From NCBI GenBank assembly GCA_049999765.1, contig JBNGIQ010007851.1:1-42284 (forward strand): 42,284 bases of DNA, written 5' to 3'. Of this stretch, positions 33,802 to 42,284 are shown in pieces. Both the position numbers and the translations under genes were made by a program. The notes under the pieces were generated by a model. That model had not been told where the DNA came from. It saw only the letters and a list, made by a program, of their open reading frames with translations, and made no database searches. This stretch comes from Phaeoceros laevis. Taxonomy: Eukaryota > Anthocerotophyta > Anthocerotopsida > Notothyladales. Numbering within the stretch: position 1 is the first letter of the stretch; each line of letters opens with the position of its first letter.

Positions 33802-35429
33802 AGAGCCAAGGGCTGTCGTGGAAGCCTTCCGTCATCAATTCCGTGGGGATCACAACCTCAGCCTGCAAATGCAGGAATCCGGAGCAGCCATGGTGAGCCA
33901 GTTGAGAGGATTCGAACCAGCCAAAGCGCGGGAAGCGATGTTGCAAAGTGGCGTGATTTAGGGTTTCAGTTGCAGACTCGAATTCGGACTTCTCTAACTC
34001 ATGCAAAACGGACGTATTTCCCGAGCCCTCGTGCCACGTTGTTCATTGGTTCATTGGACGCTTTGCAGCGCGGAGATAGGGCTGTCCTCATCCACAAAAC
34101 ATTGACTAGACTAGACGCCTGATGAGAAATGGCCAAGGACGCGTGGTTCAGGCCTTCAATTGGCCCCAAACGCAAACACAACAAACCGCCAACCGGTACT
34201 GTTGCTCCGATGCGTGTCGACGGCGTCTCCTCCAGCATCTCGCATTCCGACCAAGCGGCGAATCCGCGGGGATCGCTGGTAGTTCTGTGTGTACCTCCAA
34301 ATTGAAAGCTTGTTTATTGGAAGGAAGCAAAGCAAATGCGCATCGAACTTCTACTTGTGTGGCTTCGACGCAAAGCATCCAATCAGCCGTCTAACTACTC
34401 TAAAAGCATGACACATGGATTGGTCTCCCACCCTCCAACTTCAATTTATGTGTTTATGGTTGCCTCATTTTCCTAAAATATTTCATGATTATGAGGGATC
34501 AACATAACTTGTGAAGGAGGAACTTTACTATACCTGGCTATTAAAAATTTGCACTAAATACTGTAAGGAAGAGTTATGTAGAAGAGTATCTAAGAACTGC
34601 AAGCAAAGTTCAAGATTTTGCCAAGCCATAGCTTTTCAAATTTAAGCTCTCCCTTGGGTTGTTTTGTCCCAAGTACTATTGTCCCAAGTACTATAACAAA
34701 CCCCCTCTCTCAAGCTTTTTTTTTTTAGTGCTCTTTACCCCCAAGCATAATAAGTAGACCTCCCTTCCTCATTCAAGAAAAACTTAAGAGGTTGCATGGT
34801 CTTGTGGACACTTGAGCACTTGCCTTTACTTGTTGAGCAGCAAAGAAGAGTCTTGGCAAAAGTTGAAGAGGATAGGCAAGGTTTGTAGCATGGTGAAGAA
34901 GAAAAAAAATGCTAGTGTAGTGGTGAGAGTAGAGGCACTCCCTGGAGGCCAGCATAGCCCACCATGATTTTTTTTGTCCCAAGAAAAGTGTGGCCACAGA
35001 AATGGTCATGTGAGGAATCTGAGGATCATGCGATTGAGAAGATTACAGATTTCGGCAATTTGCAAGCCGGCAGAGTAGACTACCGTAGTATAGTAATAAT
35101 GGAAACTATAGGTGTGAAGCCGGTTTTTCCTTGGAAATACCAATATGAAAACGAACCTGCTCTGGTCCTGCCTCTGAACACTCGGAACACCCTATTGACA
35201 CAACGGAGGCTAGAGTCGTTTGGGGACCAGTAAGCGCAAATGTGGGACGAGCGAGGGAGCAAAACTTGGGGGCTTTTTTGGCAGCAGGGGGAGGACCTGC
35301 CATTTCTGTCTTCTACTGCCGGTTTCACTGCAGAGGCAAGGGGTGCTGAGTCTTTTAGCCTGATGCGGGTGAGCTGCTTCGCGCTGAAGCCTCAGCCTTG
35401 AGCGCGGCTTTTGAGGTAGGCATGCCACA
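33802..35429. other. Intergenic between divergent RAD54 and KAS II
   Basis: This is the shared upstream region of two divergent genes. 34400-34960 is AT-rich with a poly-T run near 34709. A 15-bp tandem duplication, TGTCCCAAGTACTAT, lies at 34665-34694. Open frames at 33574-34122 and 34964-35233 (+) have no recognisable domain; the first overlaps RAD54 exon 1. The KAS II 5' UTR begins somewhere before 35422. Confidence 0.45.
34665..34694. repeat. 15-bp perfect tandem duplication
   Basis: TGTCCCAAGTACTAT is repeated without a spacer (34665-34679 and 34680-34694). It is intergenic, between RAD54 and KAS II. Confidence 0.85.
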
Positions 35430-35433
35430 ATGA
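35422..35433 (+). promoter_or_regulatory. Minimal uORF overlapping the KAS II start codon
   Basis: ATG CCA CAA TGA: a three-codon upstream frame whose TGA (35431-35433) overlaps the proposed KAS II ATG (35430-35432). If both are in the mRNA, scanning ribosomes would meet this uORF first. It depends on the exon 1 assignment being right. Confidence 0.45.
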
Positions 35434-38400
35434 GTCTCGGGAGTCTGGCGACTTTCCGTGGATCAGGGCTGTCCAGCTTGGGATCAAGCCTGAATTCGGA
35501 TGGATGCTGCGACTACAGCCTTAAGTCTCAATTTCTGGGAGATGGCCTGCCCAGGCCGGCTGATGCCTTCACAGGCCTGGGATCCAGGAGCTACCGGCGA
35601 GCAGCAGCTTGCAGGCGCAGTAGAGCAGGTGCAACTTCTCGTGCCACGGGTGTCAGTTGTGGAGAATGAGCAGCCCGCATGCATGGTGCTGTGTTCCGGG
35701 ACTAGGTGCATGTGTGTGGACTGCCGCTGCTGCTTGCGCTGCTGTAATGCCTGCCGGAATTGAGAGCTGCTGGACGCCAATTCCCCGAGGCAATGCCCTC
35801 GCAATGCCTGGCCATTGCGTTTTTTCCTACCATGCTCCCCCACCTGCGTGCATGTCGTGTGTCGCCGCTTGGTAGTGCTTTGCTCTCCAATTTAAATTTG
35901 CCTGTGCATGTCTTCCTAACAGTGATTGCTGCCTTGTCGGGGAGAGGCGCTGGTTGTCTATGCCTGCTACTTCGCGCAGCAGACTGGTTGTCTCGTGGAG
36001 CTGCTTCTTGAGGAATGGCATAAGTCCCCTGGGGCACAGCATGAAACTGCTCCCTTGACAACTGAGGATTGATGCTAGCGGTTGAATTTTTCTTACTGTG
36101 GGAATGAGCACGGACGATGGCACTGGTGTTATTATAGGCAGGCCTTCAGAGTCGGTTTTTGTGCTGAGACATCCTTGCTCTGTAGGAAGAGCAGCAGTCG
36201 CCGTTGCAGTGAGTCCTGTACGAGACGTCACCGAGCGTACCAAGGTGAAGTCAAGGCCGAGGAGAGTTGTTGTCACCGGGATGGGTATAGAGTCGTGTCT
36301 TGGTCACGATAAGGATACTTTCTACACCAACCTTCTGGAAGGGAAAAGTGGAATCACGGATATCCAGAATTTTGACTGCAAAGACTTCCCGACGGTAACT
36401 TCAAATTGCACACTCAAATTCTGTTTAATTGCACAACAAGGTCGGTAGCAGACGTGGTCGGTAGGAGATGTGTAGGAAATACCTACCTCTCAAGCTCTCT
36501 CTGGTTGTTGAAGTCAACTAGAACTTGAGAGGTGCGTTACAGGGCTGCCTCCTGCTGCTCAGTTTGCAGCTCATGTATGCCGCTTGTTCTTTTTGCATCA
36601 GAGAATTGCCGGGGAGATCAAATCCTTTTCAACTGATGGCTTCGTAGCTCCCAAGCTAGCAAAGCGCATGGATAAATTCATGCTGTATCTCTTAACCGCC
36701 GGAAAGAAGGCCCTAGTAGATGGAGGAATGACCGAGGAAGTACAACAAGACCTGGATAAAGCGAAATGTGGAATACTTATAGGATCAGCGATGGGCGGCA
36801 TGCAGGTTGGACAACTCTTCAACTGTCAGGATCTTCTGTTAAGTGGTTCTATCTTCGTGCCCTGGATACAACATACATTAACCTGCTACTGAGGTTTCTG
36901 TAGGTTTTCAACGATGCTGTAGAGGCTCTGCGGGTTTCCTACCGCAGAATGAATCCCTTTTGTGTCCCATTCGCAACAACAAACATGGGGTCAGCCATGC
37001 TGGCGATGGACCTGGTATGCCCAGACATGCCACCTTTTGGACTTGGTTGACGTTGTTGTCTTGTTCGCAGTCAGGTAGTCTCGACAGGCCTTGACTTGTT
37101 TGGTTGTGGGCAGGGCTGGATGGGACCGAACTATTCCATTTCAACAGCTTGTGCCACGAGCAACTTCTGCATTCTTAGTGCCGCAAATCACATTCTAAGG
37201 GGTGAAGCTGTGAGTGCCTTTGTTTACTAGCTAGCTAGTGTTTGGGAGGTGGACCTTTTTGCTCGTCATCTCCTTGTTCAAATTGGTTTTTGAGGACCAG
37301 CAATTGTTGCATACTCAACCTTAAGTCCTGTGCAGGATGTAATGTTGTCTGGTGGATCTGATGCTGCTATAATTCCAATAGGTATGTGTAAGTCGGCACA
37401 TCACAGGAGCTACCTCTGAAAGCTTGATTTTCAGATTCTTGCATCCGTCCTGCAGCGGTAGTTGATTTCTCCTGGTGCTATTTGATGTGTTTTAAATTCA
37501 GGACTGGGAGGTTTTGTAGCTTGCAAAGCTCTGTCTCAAAGAAATGATGATCCTTCAAGGGCATCACGTCCCTGGGATCAGGTACTTTCCTTAACCGTTC
37601 CTCAACAGTGTCTTGTGATGGCATATTCAGAGCTTCTGCCTAACTGGCTTTGATATTTACTTCCATTTTCTGCGACCTAGTCTGATCTCATTCACTTGTC
37701 TACGCAGAATCGTGATGGCTTTGTGATGGGAGAAGGTGCTGGTGTACTCCTTTTGGAAGAATTAGAGCATGCAAAGGTATTCTCGTGAACTTGGTTTTGT
37801 ACACTGGTGCTTGGCTCATTTATCTCAAGGATGTTGTGCCTCCAGAGAAGAGGAGCAGAGATCTATGCAGAATTTCTCGGTGGAAGCTTCACATGTGATG
37901 CTTATCATATGACCCAGCCTCATCCTGAAGGTTTGCATTGTTATCATTTTGCCTTATTATTTTGCCGAAGCTGTAGCAACTGAGTTAGGTCCCTGCACCC
38001 CCTCTTTCACCAATTTTGAAAGAGGATCGTCAAAGAGTATTTTGTGGATCCTTTTCTTGTTGTAAGCAGATACCAATCACTGCATGCAGGTACGGGAGTG
38101 CGCTTGTGTATAGAGAAAGCCCTCCAAAACTCAGGGGTGAGCGCCTTTGAGGTGAATTACGTGAATGCTCATGCTACCTCCACTCGTGCCGGTGACCTTC
38201 AGGAGTACAAGGCAATCATGGCTGCTTTTGGGCAAAATCCTGAGGTTTGGCACCTCTGCACTTGTCTTTTTTGGCTAGCGAGCACATCTTTTAGGTGTAC
38301 GTAACATCTTTTGGGTGTCCTCTGTAGTTGAGAATAAATGCCACAAAGTCCATGATCGGACATCTTCTGGGAGCGTCTGGAGCAGTTGAAGCAATCGCAA

Positions 38401-38814
38401 CTGTACAGGTATGTGATGCACTAAGATCCAGCTCGGCTTGTTGGAACTGGATTTGCAATAGGAGATTAGCTGTGCACTAGTAGCTCTTCAATGATTAATG
38501 TCTTGTGTGAACCATGCAGGCCATCAGAACTGGGGAAATACATCCAACTAAGAACCTGGAAGCACCTGATGGTGTGGTGAGTGTCCTTTGACGAATCATC
38601 AAGGCTTTCGGAGTATGTATTCCTTTCTTCTCTTATTACTTCGAACACAGCCTTGTGTAAGCTTCTGTTTCCGGAACTGCAGGACATGAAAGTGGTGGTG
38701 GGAGATAAGAAGCAGAAACTGGATATCAAGGTTGCTCTGTCAAATTCTTTTGGGTTTGGGGGCCACAATTCATCAATTTTGTTTGCACCGTACGATAAGA
38801 CACAGGAGGATTAA
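35430..38814 (+). CDS. 3-oxoacyl-[acyl-carrier-protein] synthase II, plastid (KAS II)
   Basis: KAS II condenses malonyl-ACP with palmitoyl-ACP, taking 16:0 to 18:0 in the plastid. Exons are 35430-35649, 36210-36394, 36602-36805, 36904-37014, 37114-37209, 37336-37381, 37502-37581, 37708-37776, 37846-37930, 38090-38244, 38328-38408, 38520-38576 and 38683-38814 (1521 nt, 506 aa). The first exon encodes a Ser/Arg-rich, acid-poor sequence that fits a transit peptide; its junction (phase 1, GTGTCA donor) is inferred. The synthase core starts RRVVVTGMG. The catalytic Cys is in [10 protein letters not shown], and the two His are in VNAHATST and [13 protein letters not shown] rather than KAS I is indicated by [47 protein letters not shown] and the FAPY ending. 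No break is visible. An ATG at 36104 could give a form without the transit peptide exon. Confidence 0.92.
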
Positions 38815-39704
38815 CAAGGTTACAGAACGAACGAGACAGGTTTGGCCTTATCCTGACATGTCACAAGGCTAATTATTAGGAACACCGTGTTCACCGAGGA
38901 AGCAGCTGGCCGAGGAACCTTTTGTACTTTTATAAGCACAACCCCGCCGGCAGGTGTGTTTTGGATACTTGTACATTCACCTGAGTTCAGGCCACCGCAA
39001 GCACCGTTGTTTATCCGATAGAGAAGTGGTAAATGGGAAAACGAATCATGTGTCAAGGAATACCGGTACGTTCTGTTCAGTGGTTCATGGAACTCTGTTT
39101 ACTGATTGGAAGCAGTAGATTTTTGTCCCACGTGGTGGCCACTACACGCCTTCCAACGCTTACACCCGTCAGTACGTTTGATGTACCAGACAACAAAAGC
39201 AGGTGCGCAGTGACCCAGCGGGAATAAGAAGCAGCGTCCAAGTGCCGGCAGGCCTTCCATGCAATCTAGAAAAAATCAAAACATACACTTGTGTGACGTC
39301 CCGAGTAGCCTAATCTAGTGGGGACGAATTGCACTCACGCACAGGCATGCAATTGCTAAGCTGGCTGGTGGGAATCTGAGCCGGCAGGCGAGCAAAGCAG
39401 CAAATTTAAGGCAACTTAATCTAACTGCATGGGCTGACAATGCAGGAGGAAGGAAGCCAAAAAAGGGAAACTGTACTGTCCCGCTCCCAAGGACGCTAAG
39501 CTCGTGGGAATGCAATAATTCCCAAGGCCAGCACCAACCACCACCACCACCACACTTGTGGCAGGAGGCAAGGCCCTTAGGGGAGGGACTTGTTCAGCCA
39601 AGCTTCCTCCCTCCCCGATCAGAATCATCTGTGTAATCTAAGACGGAAATAAAAAAAGCGAGATGGATGCATCCATCCATCCATCCCTCAGGGGGCCGCC
39701 TCAT
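38815..39704. other. Intergenic between convergent KAS II and SMT2-like genes
   Basis: This holds the two 3' UTRs. No gene is supported. Simple sequence: CCACCACCACCACCAC near 39537-39552 and an (ATCC)n run at about 39669-39686, just past the SMT2-like stop codon. Confidence 0.5.
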
Positions 39705-40841
39705 TCATTCTTCCTGGTGGGAGGAGGCAGCCGGCTTGCGCAACACGAGAAGGTGCATGGGCGAGAAAACTCCAGTCTCCCCTCCCAGCGCCAGATGCTC
39801 CGCCGTCTCCACCAGCATTTTGTGCACCTTGTCCACCCCTTGCGGCGAGATTCCGAGCATGGTGAGGACGGTAACGATGATGTGGTTGCGCCAGTAGGCC
39901 AGGCGGCCGACCTTGAGGCGCTGCCACCAGGGCAGCGCCGGGGGCAGCGCCAGATCCCTGTCCTCCAGCACCTCGAACCCTACCTGGCGGGCGAACTCCG
40001 TCACCTGCTGATAGGTGCGCAGGCCGGGCAGAGCGTCCCCGTGCTCGATGCGGTGGATGATCTCGCGGTGGTAGGGGTCCTCCGCCCTGTACAGCGGCGT
40101 GGTGACCCACTCGTAGGTGACGTAGAGCTGGCCGGGCTTGAGCACGCGGAAGATCTCAGCGTAGACGTCCTTGAGCTCCGGCGCGTGGCAGGTGGCCTCG
40201 ATGGAGTAGGCCCCGTCGAAGCTGGCGTCCGCGAAGGGCATGGCCAGGAAGTTGCCCTGCACCACCTCGCACAGCCCCTCCAGGCCCGCCTTTTTGTTGT
40301 GCACCATCGCCCGCTCCACCTGGTACTGGTTGATGGTGATCCCCACCACATTGGCGCCCGAGTGGCCCGCGATGGCGCGCATGGGGCCGCCCACCCCGCA
40401 CCCCGCGTCCAGCACCTTCATCCCCGGGCGCAGGTGCAGCAGCTCCGCCACCCGCTCCTCGTGCAGCCGCGTCTCCTCCTTGTGCGACTTGCCCGGCAGC
40501 GCGGGCGAGAAGTGGAAGCTCTGCCCCCCCCCCCACCCGTAGATGTCCGTCACCAGGTTGTAGAAGGTGTCCACCAGCTCCGGCACGTTGTCAGGCTTCT
40601 CGATCTCCTGCGGCTTCTCGAAGAAGGAGGCGTACTGCGAGTACTCCGAGTCCACCTTGTCCCGGGCCAGCGACTGCGTGCACAGCTCGCTGGCGCTCTT
40701 GCCCTTGCGCTCCGCCGCACCCGTGAGAAACACCAGGTAGTAGACGCCGTAGGCCACGGCGCCCGCCATGCCCACGGCTCCCCAGGTGCTCCATCCGCCG
40801 CTGCCCTCCAGGGCAACAACGCTTCCCAGCAGCCCCGCCAT
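39705..40841 (-). CDS. 24-methylenesterol C-methyltransferase (SMT2-like)
   Basis: SMT2 adds the second C-24 methyl group from S-adenosylmethionine to 24-methylenelophenol, setting the sitosterol/campesterol balance on ER membranes. This intronless gene encodes 378 aa. A hydrophobic membrane anchor lies near residues 22-40 (GMAGAVAYGVYYLVFL), followed by the SMT2-type AAERKGKSASEL and VDTFYNLVTDIY. The SAM site is VLDAGCGVGGPMRAIAGHSG, followed by NVVGITINQYQV, YSIEATCHAPEL and YVTYEWVT. The C-terminal domain has LAYWRNHIIV and GGETGVFSPMHLLVLRKP. SMT2 rather than SMT1 is supported by the C-terminus and the lack of introns. The start is the first ATG; the frame is open further upstream but without an ATG. 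Oddity: the sterol-binding region I motif, Y-E-W-G-W-G in the family, reads Y-G-W-G-G-G here. The gene is much more GC-rich than its neighbours. Confidence 0.92.
   Translation of the reverse strand: MAGLLGSVVALEGSGGWSTWGAVGMAGAVAYGVYYLVFLTGAAERKGKSASELCTQSLARDKVDSEYSQYASFFEKPQEIEKPDNVPELVDTFYNLVTDIYGWGGGQSFHFSPALPGKSHKEETRLHEERVAELLHLRPGMKVLDAGCGVGGPMRAIAGHSGANVVGITINQYQVERAMVHNKKAGLEGLCEVVQGNFLAMPFADASFDGAYSIEATCHAPELKDVYAEIFRVLKPGQLYVTYEWVTTPLYRAEDPYHREIIHRIEHGDALPGLRTYQQVTEFARQVGFEVLEDRDLALPPALPWWQRLKVGRLAYWRNHIIVTVLTMLGISPQGVDKVHKMLVETAEHLALGGETGVFSPMHLLVLRKPAASSHQEE
40524..40534. repeat. 11-C homopolymer inside the SMT2-like gene
   Basis: Eleven consecutive C on the plus strand encode (minus strand) most of W-G-G-G within sterol-binding region I. 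The reading frame is intact across it. Runs like this are prone to slippage and to sequencing error. Confidence 0.9.
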
Positions 40842-42284
40842 AGCCCCTTCCCTCTCCGCAGAGGTGAGGCAGAGGCAGGCAGGGCAAGCAGAGGAAGGAG
40901 AAGCCGCTGCTCTTCTCCTCACAGTCCCGGACGCAGCAACAGCACTCTCCCCTCCCACCACACAAGGAAACACAAATGAAATGGCGGGAGCGCAAACGCC
41001 CCGCGAGTGAAGCGGAGAGTGTCTGTCTGTCGTCTGGGGGAACGTGCTCTCTCCTTTTGAGACCTGCTCTGCTTCCCGCGGCGCAACTCGTTTTACCCCT
41101 TTCGCCCCGACCCGGATATTTGGATCTCATGGCTGCCCTAATTCCGGCCCGGTTCTGACTCCCGAGTCCTGCCCTCGCTCGCTTCGCTCGGAAGATGGCG
41201 ACAACTCCACCTGCCTCTTCACATTCCGGTACTGGCGACCCACGGCCAGCCGTACACACACGGAGCTACAGCTCGGGGAATCCCGCCCTACATGCGCCAG
41301 CGTGGTACCATGTTGACCCACCTGTCAGGAAGCTTTTAACAGAAGGTGGTGAAGGATAATCCAGCCCTTCTATAGGAGGGGTTAACTTAGCTGTACACAA
41401 ATAATAATATATGATTCGTCTAGCCCGACGGGTGGACGGGTCCGACACCACCGTCACGGGAAAACGTATCACGGGCAGTTGAAGGACGCTCGTGCATTTG
41501 TCACTCACAGCCACTCCGTGACCACTCCGTAACATATTCGTCCTATGATAGTAGACAGACCAGCTACATAAGCCAGTTCAATACACCGCCACATGTAAGT
41601 CTGGGAAGCCTGGGATTCTAAACTTGTGTGTGTTAGGGACAGAAAGATTCTAAACTAGTTCCGTGGCTTCCGTCGTATCCGTAGAATGTGTGTGTGTGTG
41701 TTGTTATTATTCCAACCCCTCAGCAACACTGAATGTTGCTGCACCGCCAAGTATCCAGAAGGCAGTGTGAAGGACGCCTAAGCGGGTGAGAATGGGGCAG
41801 CTAATCACGAAGAAGGCAATGCTCTAGGGCCCCTAATCGGGTGTAGAATGAAGCACCCTGCAAGATAATCACCCCATAATCACCAAGTAGAAGGACAACA
41901 TAGCAGCTATGATCGTGGAGGACCGAGGAATCAGCAGCAAAAGCAGGTTAGGTACTCTAAGTAGATGGAGGAAATCCCAAACTGGATGATGATGGGCAAG
42001 CAATTACCATATGGATGAAAAGATTCATCCACAGCCCCATGTCCCATGGCTGAAGTTCCAGGAGAGGAGGGTGAGCCAAAGTTGCTGTACGCTGCATCCT
42101 CAGTGGCCCAGCATAAATTAAAGAGAACAGAAAAACAAGAGTAAATGCAGGCGGAGCAAAAATTGGCACAGATCGGATATCAACTCAACCATGTGGAATT
42201 ATCAACCAACAGTCCCTATTTGGTCCGAGTTGCCAGAAAAACATTCCATGTCAATGTAGCAGGGCAGCCCACTCCCCGTTCTTC
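40842..42284. other. SMT2-like upstream region and window end
   Basis: The first 250 bases are GC-rich and should contain the promoter and 5' UTR of the SMT2-like gene. The remainder is unremarkable, with a short TG repeat (about 41689-41702). Open frames on either strand are short and unrecognised, so I see no further gene. Confidence 0.5.

Noticed and set aside
33248-34122. Plus-strand Ser/Leu/Pro-rich open frames
   Set aside because: They are antisense to RAD54 exons 1 and 2, where the repetitive GAG/GAA (Glu) codons leave the opposite strand open.
39663-39690. (ATCC)n run as a telomere-like repeat
   Set aside because: It is a simple tetranucleotide microsatellite, not the plant telomere unit TTTAGGG.
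40842-40973. 44-residue upstream extension of the SMT2-like protein
   Set aside because: The frame is open but has no ATG (it begins GTG) and its Ala/Cys-rich sequence is not found in SMT2 proteins. The ATG at 40841 gives the expected length.
39663-40979. 438-codon open frame on the plus strand
   Set aside because: It is antisense to the SMT2-like gene, a shadow created by its high GC content. The product is His/Leu/Arg/Val-rich low-complexity sequence with no domain, while the minus frame matches a known family end to end.
1-42284. CRISPR arrays, bacterial operons, tRNA or rRNA genes
   Set aside because: The tandem repeats present are 2-3 copies without regular unique spacers. All large genes are eukaryotic with introns. 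I saw no cloverleaf with A and B boxes by eye, though a tRNAscan search would be more reliable.

Overview
The window is nuclear DNA from a land plant. Every large gene is a eukaryotic gene split by short GT-AG introns of roughly 55 to 550 bases, and several products are plant-specific: a class VIII myosin, a plastid-type 3-ketoacyl-ACP synthase II, an SMT2-type sterol methyltransferase, a RAD54 of plant type and a Gnk2/DUF26 secreted protein. The gene at 8329-14420 looks like the centriole protein CEP295/Ana1. That would fit a plant with swimming sperm, so a bryophyte (hornwort, liverwort or moss) or another seedless plant is the most likely source. The species cannot be fixed from the sequence alone.

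Layout, left to right. 1-1398 is non-coding and carries an imperfect 57-bp tandem repeat. 1399-5183 (-) is BOP1, a ribosome-biogenesis WD40 protein with 16 exons, one of them followed by what looks like a U12-type AT-AC intron. Only 115 bp separate its ATG from that of cytosolic glutamyl-tRNA synthetase at 5299-7643 (+), so the two translation-related genes probably share a bidirectional promoter. 8329-14420 (+) is the CEP295-like gene. It converges on myosin VIII at 15197-22350 (-, 23 exons, a 100-N gap in one intron).

22351-27502 is poorer in genes. It has a GC-rich myosin upstream region with a second 100-N gap, then an AT-rich island holding a Gnk2/DUF26 gene (23727-24215, -) and small tandem duplications. 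About 1.7 kb with no recognised gene follows, then an F-box gene (26315-27502, -) whose conserved C-terminal end lies beyond an in-frame TGA (down to 25931). 28658-33801 (-) is RAD54 (21 exons, intact). It diverges from plastid KAS II (35430-38814, +, 13 exons). KAS II converges on the intronless, GC-rich SMT2-like gene (39705-40841, -). The rest, to 42284, is non-coding.

Exon boundaries for BOP1, GluRS, myosin, RAD54 and KAS II were placed by hand from splice sites, codon phase and remembered protein families. In each case the summed exon length is a whole number of codons. Only the KAS II first exon and the CEP295 exon 2/3 junction are uncertain. The genes do not form one pathway: this is ordinary gene-dense plant chromatin with one more variable stretch (about 22.4-28.6 kb). 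The main surprises are the AT-AC intron, the centriolar protein, the F-box gene cut by TGA, the altered sterol-binding motif in SMT2 and a Cys-rich N-terminus on RAD54.
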